A DNA stretch of 32,137 nt from an uncultured bacterium (GCA_949293285.1 CASFCU010000055.1:1-32137); one strand, 5' to 3'; shown: positions 7,817 through 15,746, counted from the stretch's first letter. Program-made: numbers and translations. The notes: generated by a model not told the origin, from the letters alone.

Positions 7817-9088
7817 ATGATGGAAAATTATGAAATACCCAAGAAGAAATTGGGGAGAATATTTATAATATTAGGAATAATCTTTTTTCCACTTCTTTCT
7901 AGTTTTTATATTGTATCACTAAACAGTAACAATTTAATAAATGACACGTTATCAGTAATAGTGTTAATATTAGCATGTTTTTCTCTAGTATTACTAATAA
8001 CCGGTATTATTTTTTATAAAAAAGGAACCGATGTGATAAGAAGAAAATTAAAGAAAAGCGTTCGAATAGCACTTACTGCACTTGCCATAGCTTATGTAGT
8101 AGGAGGATACTCTATTGTTACGATACTATATTTTCCGGGAAGCAAATTTAAAGATTGGCTAATTACAACAGCCATGACAACAATGAATCATCAATATTTT
8201 GCTACCTGGTTTTATGATGATTATGCAGTAAACAGTGTACTTGCCAATAACACTGTAGTAGAATCAGGAGAAGATACGAACCCAGACTTAATAAACTTTA
8301 CGGAGCCTGATTTTAATCAAATAACATATAAAACAGAATATGAAAGAGATGTTTTAACCAAAGAAGAAGGAAATGATTTATACAAAATTATTGATATATC
8401 ACGTGATGGATTGAAAGGGAAACTAGCAGTAATATATGATCCATCAAAAGTAAAACTGGGAGTATCGAAAGGTATCGGAAATACACTTTCGAACTCATAT
8501 GGGCAATTTATCACAGAAATATCAAGTAGATATAATGCTGTAATTGCCACCAATGCCGGAGGATTTTACGATCCTGATTGGAATTCACTAGGCGGAGTAC
8601 CACATGGTGTTGTCATATCAGATGGAAAGTTAATAGCCAATAATTCAAGAGCTAACAGCAGTGGAGGAATCATTGGATTTAATCAAGAAAATAAACTAAT
8701 ACTTTCTAGAATGTCAGCCCAAGAAGCATTAAATAGTGGAATAAGAGATGCAGTAGATTTCGGACCATTCCTAATAGTAAATGGAAAGGCATCCTTTGTA
8801 AAAGGTAATGGTGGTTGGGGAGATGCACCAAGAACTGCCATCGGACAAAGAGCAGATGGAATTGTTCTATTATTAGTAATTGATGGAAGACAAACAGGAA
8901 GTATTGGAGCAGATATGAATGATTTAACACAAATAATGCTAGATTATGGTGCAATTAATGCGGCCAATTTAGATGGTGGAACCTCTTCAGCAATGTCTTT
9001 AAATGGGCAAATTATTTCCAATCCAAGAAATGGAAATTTTCAAGCAAAAACAAGACCTGTGCCAAATGCTTGGATAGTAGTAGAATAA
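7817..9088 (+). CDS. Membrane-bound phosphodiester glycosidase (NAGPA/DUF2233 family)
   Basis: 423 aa. Three predicted membrane segments (about 13-36, 46-67, 82-104) precede a C-terminal domain of the phosphodiester glycosidase family, related to mammalian NAGPA 'uncovering enzyme' and bacterial exopolysaccharide proteins. Hallmarks are TNAGGFYD (245-252), GGVPHGVVISDGK, RTAIGQRADG and NAANLDGGTSSAM (381-393). It likely cleaves sugar-phosphodiester bonds of a surface polymer. AGGAGG (7807-7812) serves either ATG 7817 or ATG 7820, the second having the more usual spacing. With CapA and the coiled-coil protein it forms an envelope-polymer cluster. The substrate is unknown. Confidence 0.85.
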   Translation: MMENYEIPKKKLGRIFIILGIIFFPLLSSFYIVSLNSNNLINDTLSVIVLILACFSLVLLITGIIFYKKGTDVIRRKLKKSVRIALTALAIAYVVGGYSIVTILYFPGSKFKDWLITTAMTTMNHQYFATWFYDDYAVNSVLANNTVVESGEDTNPDLINFTEPDFNQITYKTEYERDVLTKEEGNDLYKIIDISRDGLKGKLAVIYDPSKVKLGVSKGIGNTLSNSYGQFITEISSRYNAVIATNAGGFYDPDWNSLGGVPHGVVISDGKLIANNSRANSSGGIIGFNQENKLILSRMSAQEALNSGIRDAVDFGPFLIVNGKASFVKGNGGWGDAPRTAIGQRADGIVLLLVIDGRQTGSIGADMNDLTQIMLDYGAINAANLDGGTSSAMSLNGQIISNPRNGNFQAKTRPVPNAWIVVE

Positions 9089-9100
9089 AAAAACAAATAA

Positions 9101-9127
9101 AAAACGACAAAATCCTGTCGTTTTTTA
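9101..9127 (+). terminator. Intrinsic terminator after the envelope cluster
   Basis: AAAACGACA / TGTCGTTTT stem with a 6-base loop and a T run. Confidence 0.85.
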
Positions 9128-9281
9128 TGATGAACCTCTTTTTAAAAGAGATAATGATGATTAGAAAAAAATCATAATATAAAATAGATAAAAAATTGAC
9201 ATACTATTTTTGTAAAGTTTTGTATAAACTATTGAATTTTGAAATCCATTAAGATATTCTTAAAATAGGGACGGTGAAAGA

Positions 9282-9479
9282 ATGATATATCCATCAATTG
9301 ATAAACTTTTAAACATTGTAGATTCTAAGTATCAATTAGTACATATTTCTGCCAGAAGAAGCAAAGAAATAACTGCTACTGGTCATTTACAAATGCCGAT
9401 AAATAAATACGTATCAAGGAAAAATATCGGTAGAGCATTAGAAGAAATAGCAGAAGGTTATATAAAAATAAGAAAATAA
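9282..9479 (+). CDS. rpoZ: RNA polymerase omega subunit
   Basis: 65 aa, matching the short omega subunits of Bacillota. The conserved start PSIDKLLNIVDSKYQLVHISARRSKEI and the NIGRALEEIAEGYI helix are characteristic; omega helps assemble and stabilise RNA polymerase. GGTGAAAG precedes the ATG. A perfect -35 (TTGACA, 9196-9201) lies upstream, but the nearest good -10 (TATAAA, 9223-9228) is 21 bases away, so the promoter is unclear. Unlike in Bacillus, it is not next to gmk. A hairpin with a long T run follows. Confidence 0.9.
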   Translation: MIYPSIDKLLNIVDSKYQLVHISARRSKEITATGHLQMPINKYVSRKNIGRALEEIAEGYIKIRK

Positions 9480-9501
9480 ACAAATGATAATAAAAAAGTT
9501 A

Positions 9502-9562
9502 TATATAAATGAATACATTCTACTTATGCTAAGAATGAAAATGAATTTATATATTTTTTTTT
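9502..9562 (+). terminator. AT-rich terminator after rpoZ
   Basis: TATATAAAT ... ATTTATATA and CATTCT/AGAATG pair around an ACTTATGCTA loop, followed by a run of nine T. Confidence 0.6.
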
Positions 9563-9589
9563 ACTTACCACGTTAAAACAATTTTTACT

Positions 9590-9619
9590 TTGCATTATAG
9601 TATTCTTTTGATATATAAT
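9590..9619 (+). promoter_or_regulatory. recX promoter
   Basis: TTGCAT (9590-9595), 18-base spacer, TATAAT (9614-9619). The -35 variant TTGCAT recurs at 26362 and 27512. No SOS box is obvious nearby. Confidence 0.5.
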
Positions 9620-9635
9620 TTCTCTAGGTGATAAT

Positions 9636-10388
9636 ATGTTAATTAATAAATTCTCAAAGCAAAAAAATGGAATGTATAAAATACAATTAGAAGATGGAAA
9701 CAGTATCTTGGCACATGAAGACATTATATTAAAATATGATTTACTATTAAAGAAGAATATAACACAGGAAGACAAAGAGAAAATCGAAGAGGAAAACCTA
9801 ACTTATATTTCCTATGATCTAGCAATCAAATATATATCTAAAAAAATGAGAACAGCAAAAGAAATAAGAGAATACTTAGAAAATAAAAAAGTAGATAAAA
9901 CAATTATAGATCATACGATAACTATGCTAGAAAAATCAAATTACATTGATGAAAGAGTATATGCAAAATCCTTTATAAATGATAAAATTAACTTTACGAA
10001 TGATGGACCAAATAAAATATTAAGAGAATTAATTGTAAAAGGAATTAAAGAAGAAATAGCTACTGATGAAATACTAATATACGATAAAAAGCAACAATTA
10101 GAAAAGATAGAAAAAATATCTAAAAAAATAGTGAGTACGAACAGAAATAAAAGTGCCTATTTATTAAAAAATAAAATAATTAACGTTTTAATCAATTTAG
10201 GATATGAAAAATCATTAATAATTAGCAAAATCAATCAAATGTCTCTGAATGATAACCCTGACATAGCAAAAAAAGAATATGAAAAAATATACAAGAAATT
10301 ATCTAAAAAGTACTCCGGAAGTGAATTAGAATACAAAATGAAACAAAAAATGTCCACTTTGGGATTTAAAAATTATAATATGGATTAA
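9636..10388 (+). CDS. recX: Regulatory protein RecX
   Basis: 250 aa. RecX binds RecA filaments and modulates homologous recombination. After a short N-terminal barrel-like region, the tandem three-helix repeats are seen as YDLAIKYISKKMRTAKEIREYL, then the GPNKILRELIVKGI repeat, then further degenerate repeats to the C-terminus. The length agrees with the long RecX of Bacillus (about 260 aa). AGGTGAT is well placed before the ATG. No recA is in the window; the gene is monocistronic with its own terminator. Confidence 0.88.
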   Translation: MLINKFSKQKNGMYKIQLEDGNSILAHEDIILKYDLLLKKNITQEDKEKIEEENLTYISYDLAIKYISKKMRTAKEIREYLENKKVDKTIIDHTITMLEKSNYIDERVYAKSFINDKINFTNDGPNKILRELIVKGIKEEIATDEILIYDKKQQLEKIEKISKKIVSTNRNKSAYLLKNKIINVLINLGYEKSLIISKINQMSLNDNPDIAKKEYEKIYKKLSKKYSGSELEYKMKQKMSTLGFKNYNMD

Positions 10389-10400
10389 CACTCTCAAATA

Positions 10401-10433
10401 TAAAACTTGCAACTATAATTGCAAGTTTTATTT
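10401..10433 (+). terminator. Intrinsic terminator after recX
   Basis: TAAAACTTGCAA / TTGCAAGTTTTA, 12 perfect base pairs, 6-base loop, AT-rich tail. Confidence 0.8.
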
Positions 10434-10461
10434 ATTTAAGTAATAAAGCTATATAGTTAGC

Positions 10462-10496
10462 AAAATAAAAGCTATTAACAATCATTTGTCAATAGC
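10462..10496 (-). terminator. Intrinsic terminator after prsA
   Basis: Read on the minus strand: GCTATTGACAA, loop ATGA, TTGTTAATAGC, then TTTTATTTT. All 11 pairs form if one G-U is allowed. Confidence 0.75.
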
Positions 10497-10506
10497 ATAA
10501 ATCCAT

Positions 10507-11484
10507 TTAATTTGTTACATTATATACGTAGTTCTCATATTGCTTTTCTAAATCTTTATCTTCAATAGTTAGTCCATTATCTTTTCTTAATTCTATCAAA
10601 GCTTTATAACTTAAAGTATCATCATCATTCAATTTTTCTTCAGCAAGTATTTCTATGATTTCATCTTTTACTGACTCAAGAGTAGGCTTTTCTTTTTGAT
10701 TAGTCTTTAGAATAATATGATAACCGAATTCAGATTTTACTGGTTCTTTAGAATATTCTCCAACATTCAAAGCAAGTGCAGCTTCAAAAAATTCATCAAC
10801 TACATCATCACGGTTAAATTCACCTAAAGCGCCACCATTTGAAGCACTACCATCCTTAGAATATTCTTTAGCTAAAGTAGCAAAATCTTCTCCATTATTT
10901 AACTTAGCAATGATTTCCTTGGCGGTTTCCTTTGCTTTTTCATCTGCTTGGGTCTTTTCTTCCTCCGTAGCTCCATCTTCGTAATCAACAGTAATTAGGA
11001 TATGACTGGCTTCTATATTACCAACGGTTTCATCTTCATAATACTTATTTATCTCACTTTCTGAAACAATGGATTTAGCATAATCTTCTATTGCTTGATT
11101 CCTTTTGTAATCTAGAGCAAAAATTTCCCTCAATTCTTCTGTAGAACTAACACCATATTGTGATTGAACAAACATTTCAAATGAAGAATATTGCGTATTG
11201 TAGTAATAATCATAATACATTTGTACTTGATCAACCATTCCGTCAATATAACTTACCTCTTCTTCTGTTTCAGGATACTTTTCATTTAATATTTTTTCGT
11301 CCATCATATCTATTAGCACGCTTAAAGCATATTTGTTTTTCATTTCTTGATATAAGTCATCTACAGATATTGCACCATCATCAAGAGTTATTACTGCTTC
11401 TTCACCATTTGATAACACAGGTACCTTACCACAACTTGTTATCAAAAGTAACATTACTAACATACTTACAATTAATTTTTTCAT
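10507..11484 (-). CDS. prsA: PrsA-like lipoprotein foldase (parvulin peptidyl-prolyl isomerase)
   Basis: 325 aa. A lipoprotein signal peptide with lipobox LLITSC places the lipidated Cys at residue 18. A helical chaperone part surrounds a parvulin domain (about 158-262) with [31 protein letters not shown] and [10 protein letters not shown]. PrsA folds secreted proteins at the membrane-wall interface and would serve the many exported proteins encoded here. AAAGGAGAG lies before the ATG. The length is slightly above that of Bacillus PrsA (292 aa). Confidence 0.92.
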   Translation of the reverse strand: MKKLIVSMLVMLLLITSCGKVPVLSNGEEAVITLDDGAISVDDLYQEMKNKYALSVLIDMMDEKILNEKYPETEEEVSYIDGMVDQVQMYYDYYYNTQYSSFEMFVQSQYGVSSTEELREIFALDYKRNQAIEDYAKSIVSESEINKYYEDETVGNIEASHILITVDYEDGATEEEKTQADEKAKETAKEIIAKLNNGEDFATLAKEYSKDGSASNGGALGEFNRDDVVDEFFEAALALNVGEYSKEPVKSEFGYHIILKTNQKEKPTLESVKDEIIEILAEEKLNDDDTLSYKALIELRKDNGLTIEDKDLEKQYENYVYNVTN

Positions 11485-11513
11485 AATTCTCTCCTTTCAT
11501 AAAGTATACTAAT

Positions 11514-11542
11514 ATAATAACAAAAATTGAATAAATTAACAA
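11514..11542 (-). promoter_or_regulatory. prsA promoter
   Basis: On the minus strand: TTGTTA (11542-11537), 17 bases, TATTAT (11519-11514), about 30 bases upstream of the start codon. Confidence 0.45.
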
Positions 11543-11573
11543 TTATTTTACATAAATTTCATCTTAGTCCCGA

Positions 11574-11600
11574 ACCTTTTTCAAACTATTCCATAAAATA
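11574..11600 (+). promoter_or_regulatory. Sigma-K-like promoter before the YjcZ-like pair
   Basis: AC (11574-11575), 16 bases, CATAAAATA (11592-11600), which fits the mother-cell sigma-K pattern AC-N16/17-CATAnnnTA. The motif is short, so chance occurrence in AT-rich DNA is possible. Confidence 0.35.
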
Positions 11601-11631
11601 ATGTGAGTAATAAAAAAAGGAGGGCTAAATT

Positions 11632-11712
11632 ATGGGTAATTACGTTTCATCATCTGCTATAGTTTTAGTATTGTTTATCTTACTAGTAATAATTCTAGGT
11701 GCCTGCATATAA
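11632..11712 (+). CDS. YjcZ-like tiny membrane protein (sporulation-associated family)
   Basis: 26 aa. Nearly the whole peptide is one membrane helix: a short GNYVSSS head followed by AIVLVLFILLVIILGACI. The pattern (small/polar start, then 'VLFILLVIIGA') matches the tiny YjcZ-type membrane proteins annotated as sporulation proteins in Bacilli. A strong AAAGGAGGG (11616-11624) lies 7 bases before the ATG. Standard length cut-offs miss it. A second peptide of the same kind follows 18 bases downstream. Confidence 0.7.
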   Translation: MGNYVSSSAIVLVLFILLVIILGACI

Positions 11713-11730
11713 TTAAGGAGGTGAATTAGC

Positions 11731-11835
11731 TTGCAAACTGTTGAAAACAACTGTCCAAAAAATAATAATTATGTAATTGTAATTGTAATATACGTATTGC
11801 TAGCAATCATAATTGGTGGATTTTTCTCATACTAA
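11731..11835 (+). CDS. Second YjcZ-like tiny membrane protein, TTG start
   Basis: 34 aa. An N-terminal polar stretch (MQTVENNCPKNNN) leads into a single membrane helix (YVIVIVIYVLLAIIIGGFF). The start is TTG at 11731, chosen because AAGGAGGTGA (11715-11724) is 6 bases upstream and the frame is otherwise closed. It forms a two-gene unit with the preceding peptide and is followed by a terminator. Function unknown; a spore or membrane role is inferred from the family resemblance and the sigma-K-like promoter. Confidence 0.65.
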   Translation: MQTVENNCPKNNNYVIVIVIYVLLAIIIGGFFSY

Positions 11836-11846
11836 AAATTCATGTG

Positions 11847-11876
11847 AAAGTAAGTTGTAAAACTTGCTTTTTTTTG
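11847..11876 (+). terminator. Intrinsic terminator after the YjcZ-like pair
   Basis: AAGTAAGTT, loop GTAA, AACTTGCTT (one U-G pair), then seven T. Confidence 0.8.
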
Positions 11877-11890
11877 GCATCTTGATTACA

Positions 11891-12734
11891 ATGGACGGTA
11901 GTTGGAATGCAAAGGAAAATGTGACAATAAAAGAGTCGGAAGAAAAATACATCTGTCCTTAGAAAGTATAAAAAAAGAGCAGACTCTTTATAGAATCATA
12001 ATGTTAAAGAAAGGCACGAGTTATCCGAATTGATGGCAGAATTAAAAAAACATTAGAAAATCCCGCAAGAATAATAAATGAACTTGATGTTGCCAGTTTT
12101 TCTATGAATTGTCATAATCTGAGCGTTTTAGATAAGAAATATGATAAAGAAACAAAAACAATTCTCTGATGTGCTTATTACCTAGGAAAAAACAACCATT
12201 GAAAAAATAGAAAATAAGGTCGAAACAATAGAATATGCTCTAGAAGTGGAAAGAGATTGTATCTATTTAGAATTAATGTTAGAGTACCTAAAAGACAATA
12301 CCTGTTTAACAGAACAAGCAAGAAATAAAGTCTTAGACTACTTTTTATGTAAGACAACTAGTAGTAATCATTTTTGAACCACATTAAAAGAAGATACGAT
12401 GATAGCAAAAGTTCTTTCTGATAAAGAGTTATTTGCTGAAAAATATGCTTTATTGAAACACTCTTTAAAATGATTCATAACTCGATATTTCTTGTTTATG
12501 AAGTACGCATAAAAAACTACCGGAGTATGAAAAAAGACTATTCCTTATTGTTCTACGTGCCTTTTAGCATCTTGTTTAGTTCAAGGGAAAAATCATAATA
12601 TACAGTTAACTCCTCTTTTAATCAGAATGAAAGATGAAACATCATTAGAAATAGTGAAAACAATAGTGGAAATAGCAGAAAATCATTTATCCCCCCCTAA
12701 AGAAGAAGTAAAGAAAAAAGTGATTCATTTATAA
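11891..12734 (+). pseudogene. Decayed gene of unknown family
   Basis: About 850 bases with coding texture but broken frames. Open pieces are 12008-12170 (RKARVIRIDGRIKKTLENPA ... ELDVASFSMNCHNLSVLDKK), 12186-12473 in another frame with an in-frame TGA at 12375 (IENKVETIEYALEVERDCIY ... KEDTMIAKVLSDKELFAEKY), and a last piece ending KEEVKKKVIHL at 12734. At least two frameshifts and several stops separate them. Joined, they look like a helical soluble protein of about 260-280 aa. I cannot identify it. Exact 5' limit uncertain. It lies between two terminators. Confidence 0.6.
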
Positions 12735-12775
12735 TAAAAAGTGCTAAATAGATTACTCTATTGCACTTTTTATTT
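12735..12775. terminator. Bidirectional terminator overlapping the HIT stop codon
   Basis: AAAAAGTGC..AATAGA / TCTATT..GCACTTTTT pair with a two-base bulge and T runs on both strands. The HIT stop codon (12753-12755) lies in the loop. Confidence 0.7.
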
Positions 12776-13151
12776 TTTGATATATATCTTCTACATCGAT
12801 TAGGATATCTTTATTAAAGCATTGTTCTAATGAATCATTTTTATACCTTGGAGTAAGATGTAAATGATAATGTTTAATCTCTTGCCCATAAAAGTTATTT
12901 TGAATTAGAGTAAGTCCATCTATGGAAAGAGTATTTTTTAAAATGTCATACACTTTTTTACTAACTTCATGTATATGAGCAATAACCTCAGTAGGAATAT
13001 CTAAAATATTAGCATAATGTGCTTTAGGAACTACAAGACATTCTCCATTTGTAGATGGATTAATATCTAGAAAAACATAAACTAGCTCATCCTCATATAC
13101 CGTAAAACTAGGAATATCTCCACTTATAATCTTGCAAAAAACACAATCCAT
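12753..13151 (-). CDS. HIT family nucleotide hydrolase/transferase
   Basis: 132 aa. The start is set at ATG 13151 (MDCVFCKIISGD), the normal N-terminus of the Hint/Hit branch, with AAAGGATGATGAT upstream; a longer frame to 13205 adds an atypical leader. The histidine triad H94-Y-H96-L-H98 (KHYHLHLTP) and the early CVFC cysteines are clear. It likely hydrolyses nucleoside phosphoramidates or dinucleoside polyphosphates in the cytoplasm. Confidence 0.9.
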   Translation of the reverse strand: MDCVFCKIISGDIPSFTVYEDELVYVFLDINPSTNGECLVVPKAHYANILDIPTEVIAHIHEVSKKVYDILKNTLSIDGLTLIQNNFYGQEIKHYHLHLTPRYKNDSLEQCFNKDILIDVEDIYQKIKSAIE

Positions 13152-13180
13152 AATCATCATCCTTTCAAGATAATTGTAAC

Positions 13181-13209
13181 AAAAAAAAGAAAATGCATAA
13201 AGCATTTTC
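13181..13209 (-). terminator. Terminator-like hairpin just upstream of the HIT gene
   Basis: On the minus strand: GAAAATGC, loop TTTAT, GCATTTTC, followed by eight T, ending about 30 bases before the HIT start codon. It either ends an unseen minus-strand transcript or attenuates the HIT gene. A TACAAT (13178-13173) beyond it could be a HIT -10. Confidence 0.6.
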
Positions 13210-13550
13210 GGGGTGAATTCAGCAATATCATTATTATATTGGATAACTCTGCCATTATTTATACAGAAAATGAATTTAAAGATTCAATTTTTATAAATTA
13301 ATTATCTTTATGTTTAAAATGATACATGATATAATAGTAAATATAATACGACTACGACATCAAACTATTTGTTGCTAAATAGATGCTAAAAAAGATAATA
13401 TTCTGATACATTTAATATAAGTAATGATTCAATTTATGAATAAATTATTATTAGATAATAGTATAAATGGATAGTTAGCAATTGATATTTATAAATTCTA
13501 TAAATAACAACTAAGTGGTATATAAAATATTAAATATAGGAGGTGATATT
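13210..13550. other. Long intergenic region between HIT and sufS
   Basis: About 340 bases with no convincing gene. It contains the sufS promoter (13327-13335) and a leader of about 210 bases from there to sufS, with no riboswitch or RNA I can recognise. On the minus strand a 32-codon frame (starting MAELSNII) runs through the HIT-proximal hairpin but lacks a ribosome site. Confidence 0.5.
13327..13335 (+). promoter_or_regulatory. Extended -10 promoter upstream of sufS
   Basis: TGATATAAT: TGn plus a perfect TATAAT (13330-13335). The -35 is weak. It predicts an unusually long leader. Confidence 0.55.
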
Positions 13551-14747
13551 TTGAATAGAGAAGATTTTGAAATACTAAAAAGTAATATTATTTATTTTGA
13601 TAATGCTGCTACCACAATGAAACCAAATAAGGTAGTAAATAAAATAATAGATTATTACACAAAGTACACTGCAAATGCTCATAGAGGAGACTATGATAAC
13701 AGTCTACTGGTAGATACAGAGTATGAAAATGTAAGAAATAAAGTAAAAAAATTTATCAATGCTACATCTTTAGAAGAAATTGTTTTTACCAAAGGATCAA
13801 CGGAATCATTTAATATGATTATTTTTGGCTTTATGAGTATTTACTTAAAAAAAGGTGACGAAGTATTATTAACAAAAAGCGAACACGCATCGAATATTTT
13901 ACCATGGATAACATTATCAAAAAAAGTTGGATTTACAATAAAATATATAGAACTTACTGATAACTATGAGGTAACTGTAGAAAATGTTAAAAAATGTATA
14001 TCTCCGAAGACAAAAGTAATTTCCCTTTCTCATATAACAAATGCAATTGGAGATGTCAGACCCATAGAAAAGATAGGAAATCTATGCCAAGAAAAGAATA
14101 TTCTATTTGTTCTTGATGCAACACAGAGTATAGGGCACTTAAAAATAGATGTTCAAAAATATAACGTTAGTTTCATGGGATTTTCTGCTCATAAAATGTT
14201 AGGTCCAACTGGAGTAGGTGTCCTATATGGGAAAAAAGATTTATTAGAAAAATTAATACCTCTAGAATACGGAGGAGGAATGAATGTTTCCTTTTCTAGT
14301 AGCGGAGAGTATACACTCAAAAGTCTTCCAGAAAGACTAGAAGCAGGAACTAGGAATATTGCTGGTGTCATTGGAATGGGTGCAGCAGTCGATTATTTAT
14401 TAGAAATAGGCATGGATAAAATACATGAATATGAACTGGATTTGAAAAAATATCTAATAAAAAGATTAAACGAAATAGAAGACATAACAATATATAACAA
14501 AAATACAAGCTCTGGAATCTTGTTATTTAATTTAAAAAAATACTTTAGTCAGGATGTTGCAATTTATTTAAACCAATTTAAAATATGCATAAGAGCAGGA
14601 AATCACTGTGCCAAGATGCTTCAAGAACTAATAAAAGTTGGCAGTACTTGCAGAATAAGCCTATATTTTTATAATACTAAAGAAGAAATAGATAAATTAA
14701 TAGAAGTACTTAAAGATCAAGATAAAATACTAGATAATTTAGTATAA
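13551..14747 (+). CDS. sufS: Cysteine desulfurase SufS (TTG start)
   Basis: 398 aa. It is PLP-dependent and takes sulfur from cysteine for Fe-S cluster assembly. The start is TTG 13551: the complete AGGAGGTGAT (13538-13547) sits directly before it, whereas the longer frame from 13515 has none. Visible residues (from this start) are H112 (SEHASN), D189 (LDATQS), the PLP lysine K215 (FSAHKMLGPTG) and the sulfur-carrying Cys C353 in RAGNHCAK, the group II (SufS) pattern. sufU follows 24 bases later as its partner. SufB, SufC and SufD are not adjacent, unlike the usual sufCDSUB order. Confidence 0.93.
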   Translation: MNREDFEILKSNIIYFDNAATTMKPNKVVNKIIDYYTKYTANAHRGDYDNSLLVDTEYENVRNKVKKFINATSLEEIVFTKGSTESFNMIIFGFMSIYLKKGDEVLLTKSEHASNILPWITLSKKVGFTIKYIELTDNYEVTVENVKKCISPKTKVISLSHITNAIGDVRPIEKIGNLCQEKNILFVLDATQSIGHLKIDVQKYNVSFMGFSAHKMLGPTGVGVLYGKKDLLEKLIPLEYGGGMNVSFSSSGEYTLKSLPERLEAGTRNIAGVIGMGAAVDYLLEIGMDKIHEYELDLKKYLIKRLNEIEDITIYNKNTSSGILLFNLKKYFSQDVAIYLNQFKICIRAGNHCAKMLQELIKVGSTCRISLYFYNTKEEIDKLIEVLKDQDKILDNLV

Positions 14748-14771
14748 TAGAAACAATAAAAGGAGGATATT

Positions 14772-15197
14772 ATGGACAGCAAATTGAAAAGAGACACCAT
14801 GTTAGAGAATTATCAAAAACCAGCCAATAAAGGAATACCGGCTGATAATAGCTATGTTAAAGTTAATTCCAAAAACGAATCATGTGTGGATAACATTGAC
14901 ATTGCCGCAAAAATAAAAAACGGAGTAATAGAAGATATTAAATTTGATGGAGAAGCTTGTGCAATCTGTATATCATCAGCATCCATAATGACAAAAGAAC
15001 TAAAAGGGAAAACTTTAGAAAGTGCAAAACTGATCATTGATAATTTCGAACGAATGATTAATGAACTTCCGTATGATGAAGAACTTCTAGGAGAATTAAA
15101 TGTATATAATGAAGTTTACAAACAACCTAGTAGAAAAAGATGTGCTTTATTACCTATGCAATCGGCAAAAAAAATAATTGAATTGGAAAAGTATTAA
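14772..15197 (+). CDS. sufU: SufU, zinc-dependent sulfur acceptor for SufS
   Basis: 141 aa, the usual length. SufU accepts persulfide sulfur from SufS. The zinc ligands C38, D40 (ESCVDNID), C63 (EACAICISSAS) and C124 (RKRCALLP) are all present, which separates it from IscU scaffolds. AAGGAGG is well placed. It is co-transcribed with sufS and closed by a strong terminator. Confidence 0.93.
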   Translation: MDSKLKRDTMLENYQKPANKGIPADNSYVKVNSKNESCVDNIDIAAKIKNGVIEDIKFDGEACAICISSASIMTKELKGKTLESAKLIIDNFERMINELPYDEELLGELNVYNEVYKQPSRKRCALLPMQSAKKIIELEKY

Positions 15198-15280
15198 AAA
15201 ATTAAACTTTTAAACATGAGATAAAATCAATTGTCAAAAAAAATAAAATATCTAATTTATAATATTACATGAATGAATTA

Positions 15281-15332
15281 GAAAAAAAACAAAGTTTTCA
15301 TTAAAAGAAAAGTTGTTTTTTTTCTTTTTTTT
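15281..15332 (+). terminator. Strong terminator after sufU
   Basis: GAAAAAAAACAA (15281-15292) pairs perfectly with TTGTTTTTTTTC (15313-15324), with an inner TTTTC/GAAAA stem, followed by eight T. Confidence 0.75.
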
Positions 15333-15357
15333 AAGAAGAAATTAAAAAAATAATCAT

Positions 15358-15386
15358 TTGAACGAATAAAAAAAAGATGATAGAGT
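15358..15386 (+). promoter_or_regulatory. ssb promoter
   Basis: TTGAAC (15358-15363), 17 bases, TAGAGT (15381-15386) preceded by TGA as an extended -10. Transcription would start near 15393, just before the ribosome site. Confidence 0.45.
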
Positions 15387-15410
15387 ACTATAACGAAAGG
15401 AGGGAAGAAT

Positions 15411-15746
15411 ATTTTAAACCAAATAGTCTTAGTAGGAAGATTAGTAAAAGATCCAGAGTTAATAGAAACAGAAAATAACAAAAAACTCTCTAATATTACT
15501 CTGGCCGTACCAAGAAGCTTCAAAAATATGAACGGAGAATATGAAACGGATTTTATTAATTGTGTATTATGGGATTCTGTAGCAAAATCTACTGTAGAAT
15601 ACTGCAAAAAGGGAAGCATCGTAGGAGTAAAAGGTAGAATTCAAAGTAGAGTAGTAGAAAAAGAAGACGAAAGTAAAAAATATTATGTTGAAGTAATAGC
15701 AGAAAAAGTTACTTTTTTATCGACGGATAATAAGGACAAAAAATAA
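15411..15746 (+). CDS. ssb: Single-stranded DNA-binding protein (SsbB-like), apparent ATT start
   Basis: 111 aa as called. The OB fold starts with NQIVLVGRLVKDPELIE, the invariant SSB N-terminus, and continues with NITLAVPRSFKN, DFINCVLWDSVA and GSIVGVKGRIQSR. This N-terminus is upstream of the only in-frame ATG (15528), so that ATG cannot be the true start. AAAGGAGGG (15396-15404) is 6 bases before ATT at 15411, giving (M)LNQIVLVGRL; the frame closes with TAG at 15381 and holds no ATG, GTG or TTG in between. The length and the absence of an acidic C-terminal tip resemble Bacillus SsbB, the shorter paralogue. It binds single-stranded DNA. Confidence 0.85.
   Translation: MLNQIVLVGRLVKDPELIETENNKKLSNITLAVPRSFKNMNGEYETDFINCVLWDSVAKSTVEYCKKGSIVGVKGRIQSRVVEKEDESKKYYVEVIAEKVTFLSTDNKDKK

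Noticed and set aside
9196-9228. TTGACA as rpoZ promoter
   Set aside because: The -35 is perfect but the best -10 is 21 bases away, outside normal spacing; not listed as a promoter.
12008-12473. Several in-frame TGA codons in the decayed gene, suggesting TGA might encode Trp as in mycoplasmas
   Set aside because: All intact genes use TGG for Trp, TGA ends real genes (pdp, spoVAD), and the region also has TAA, TAG and frameshifts.
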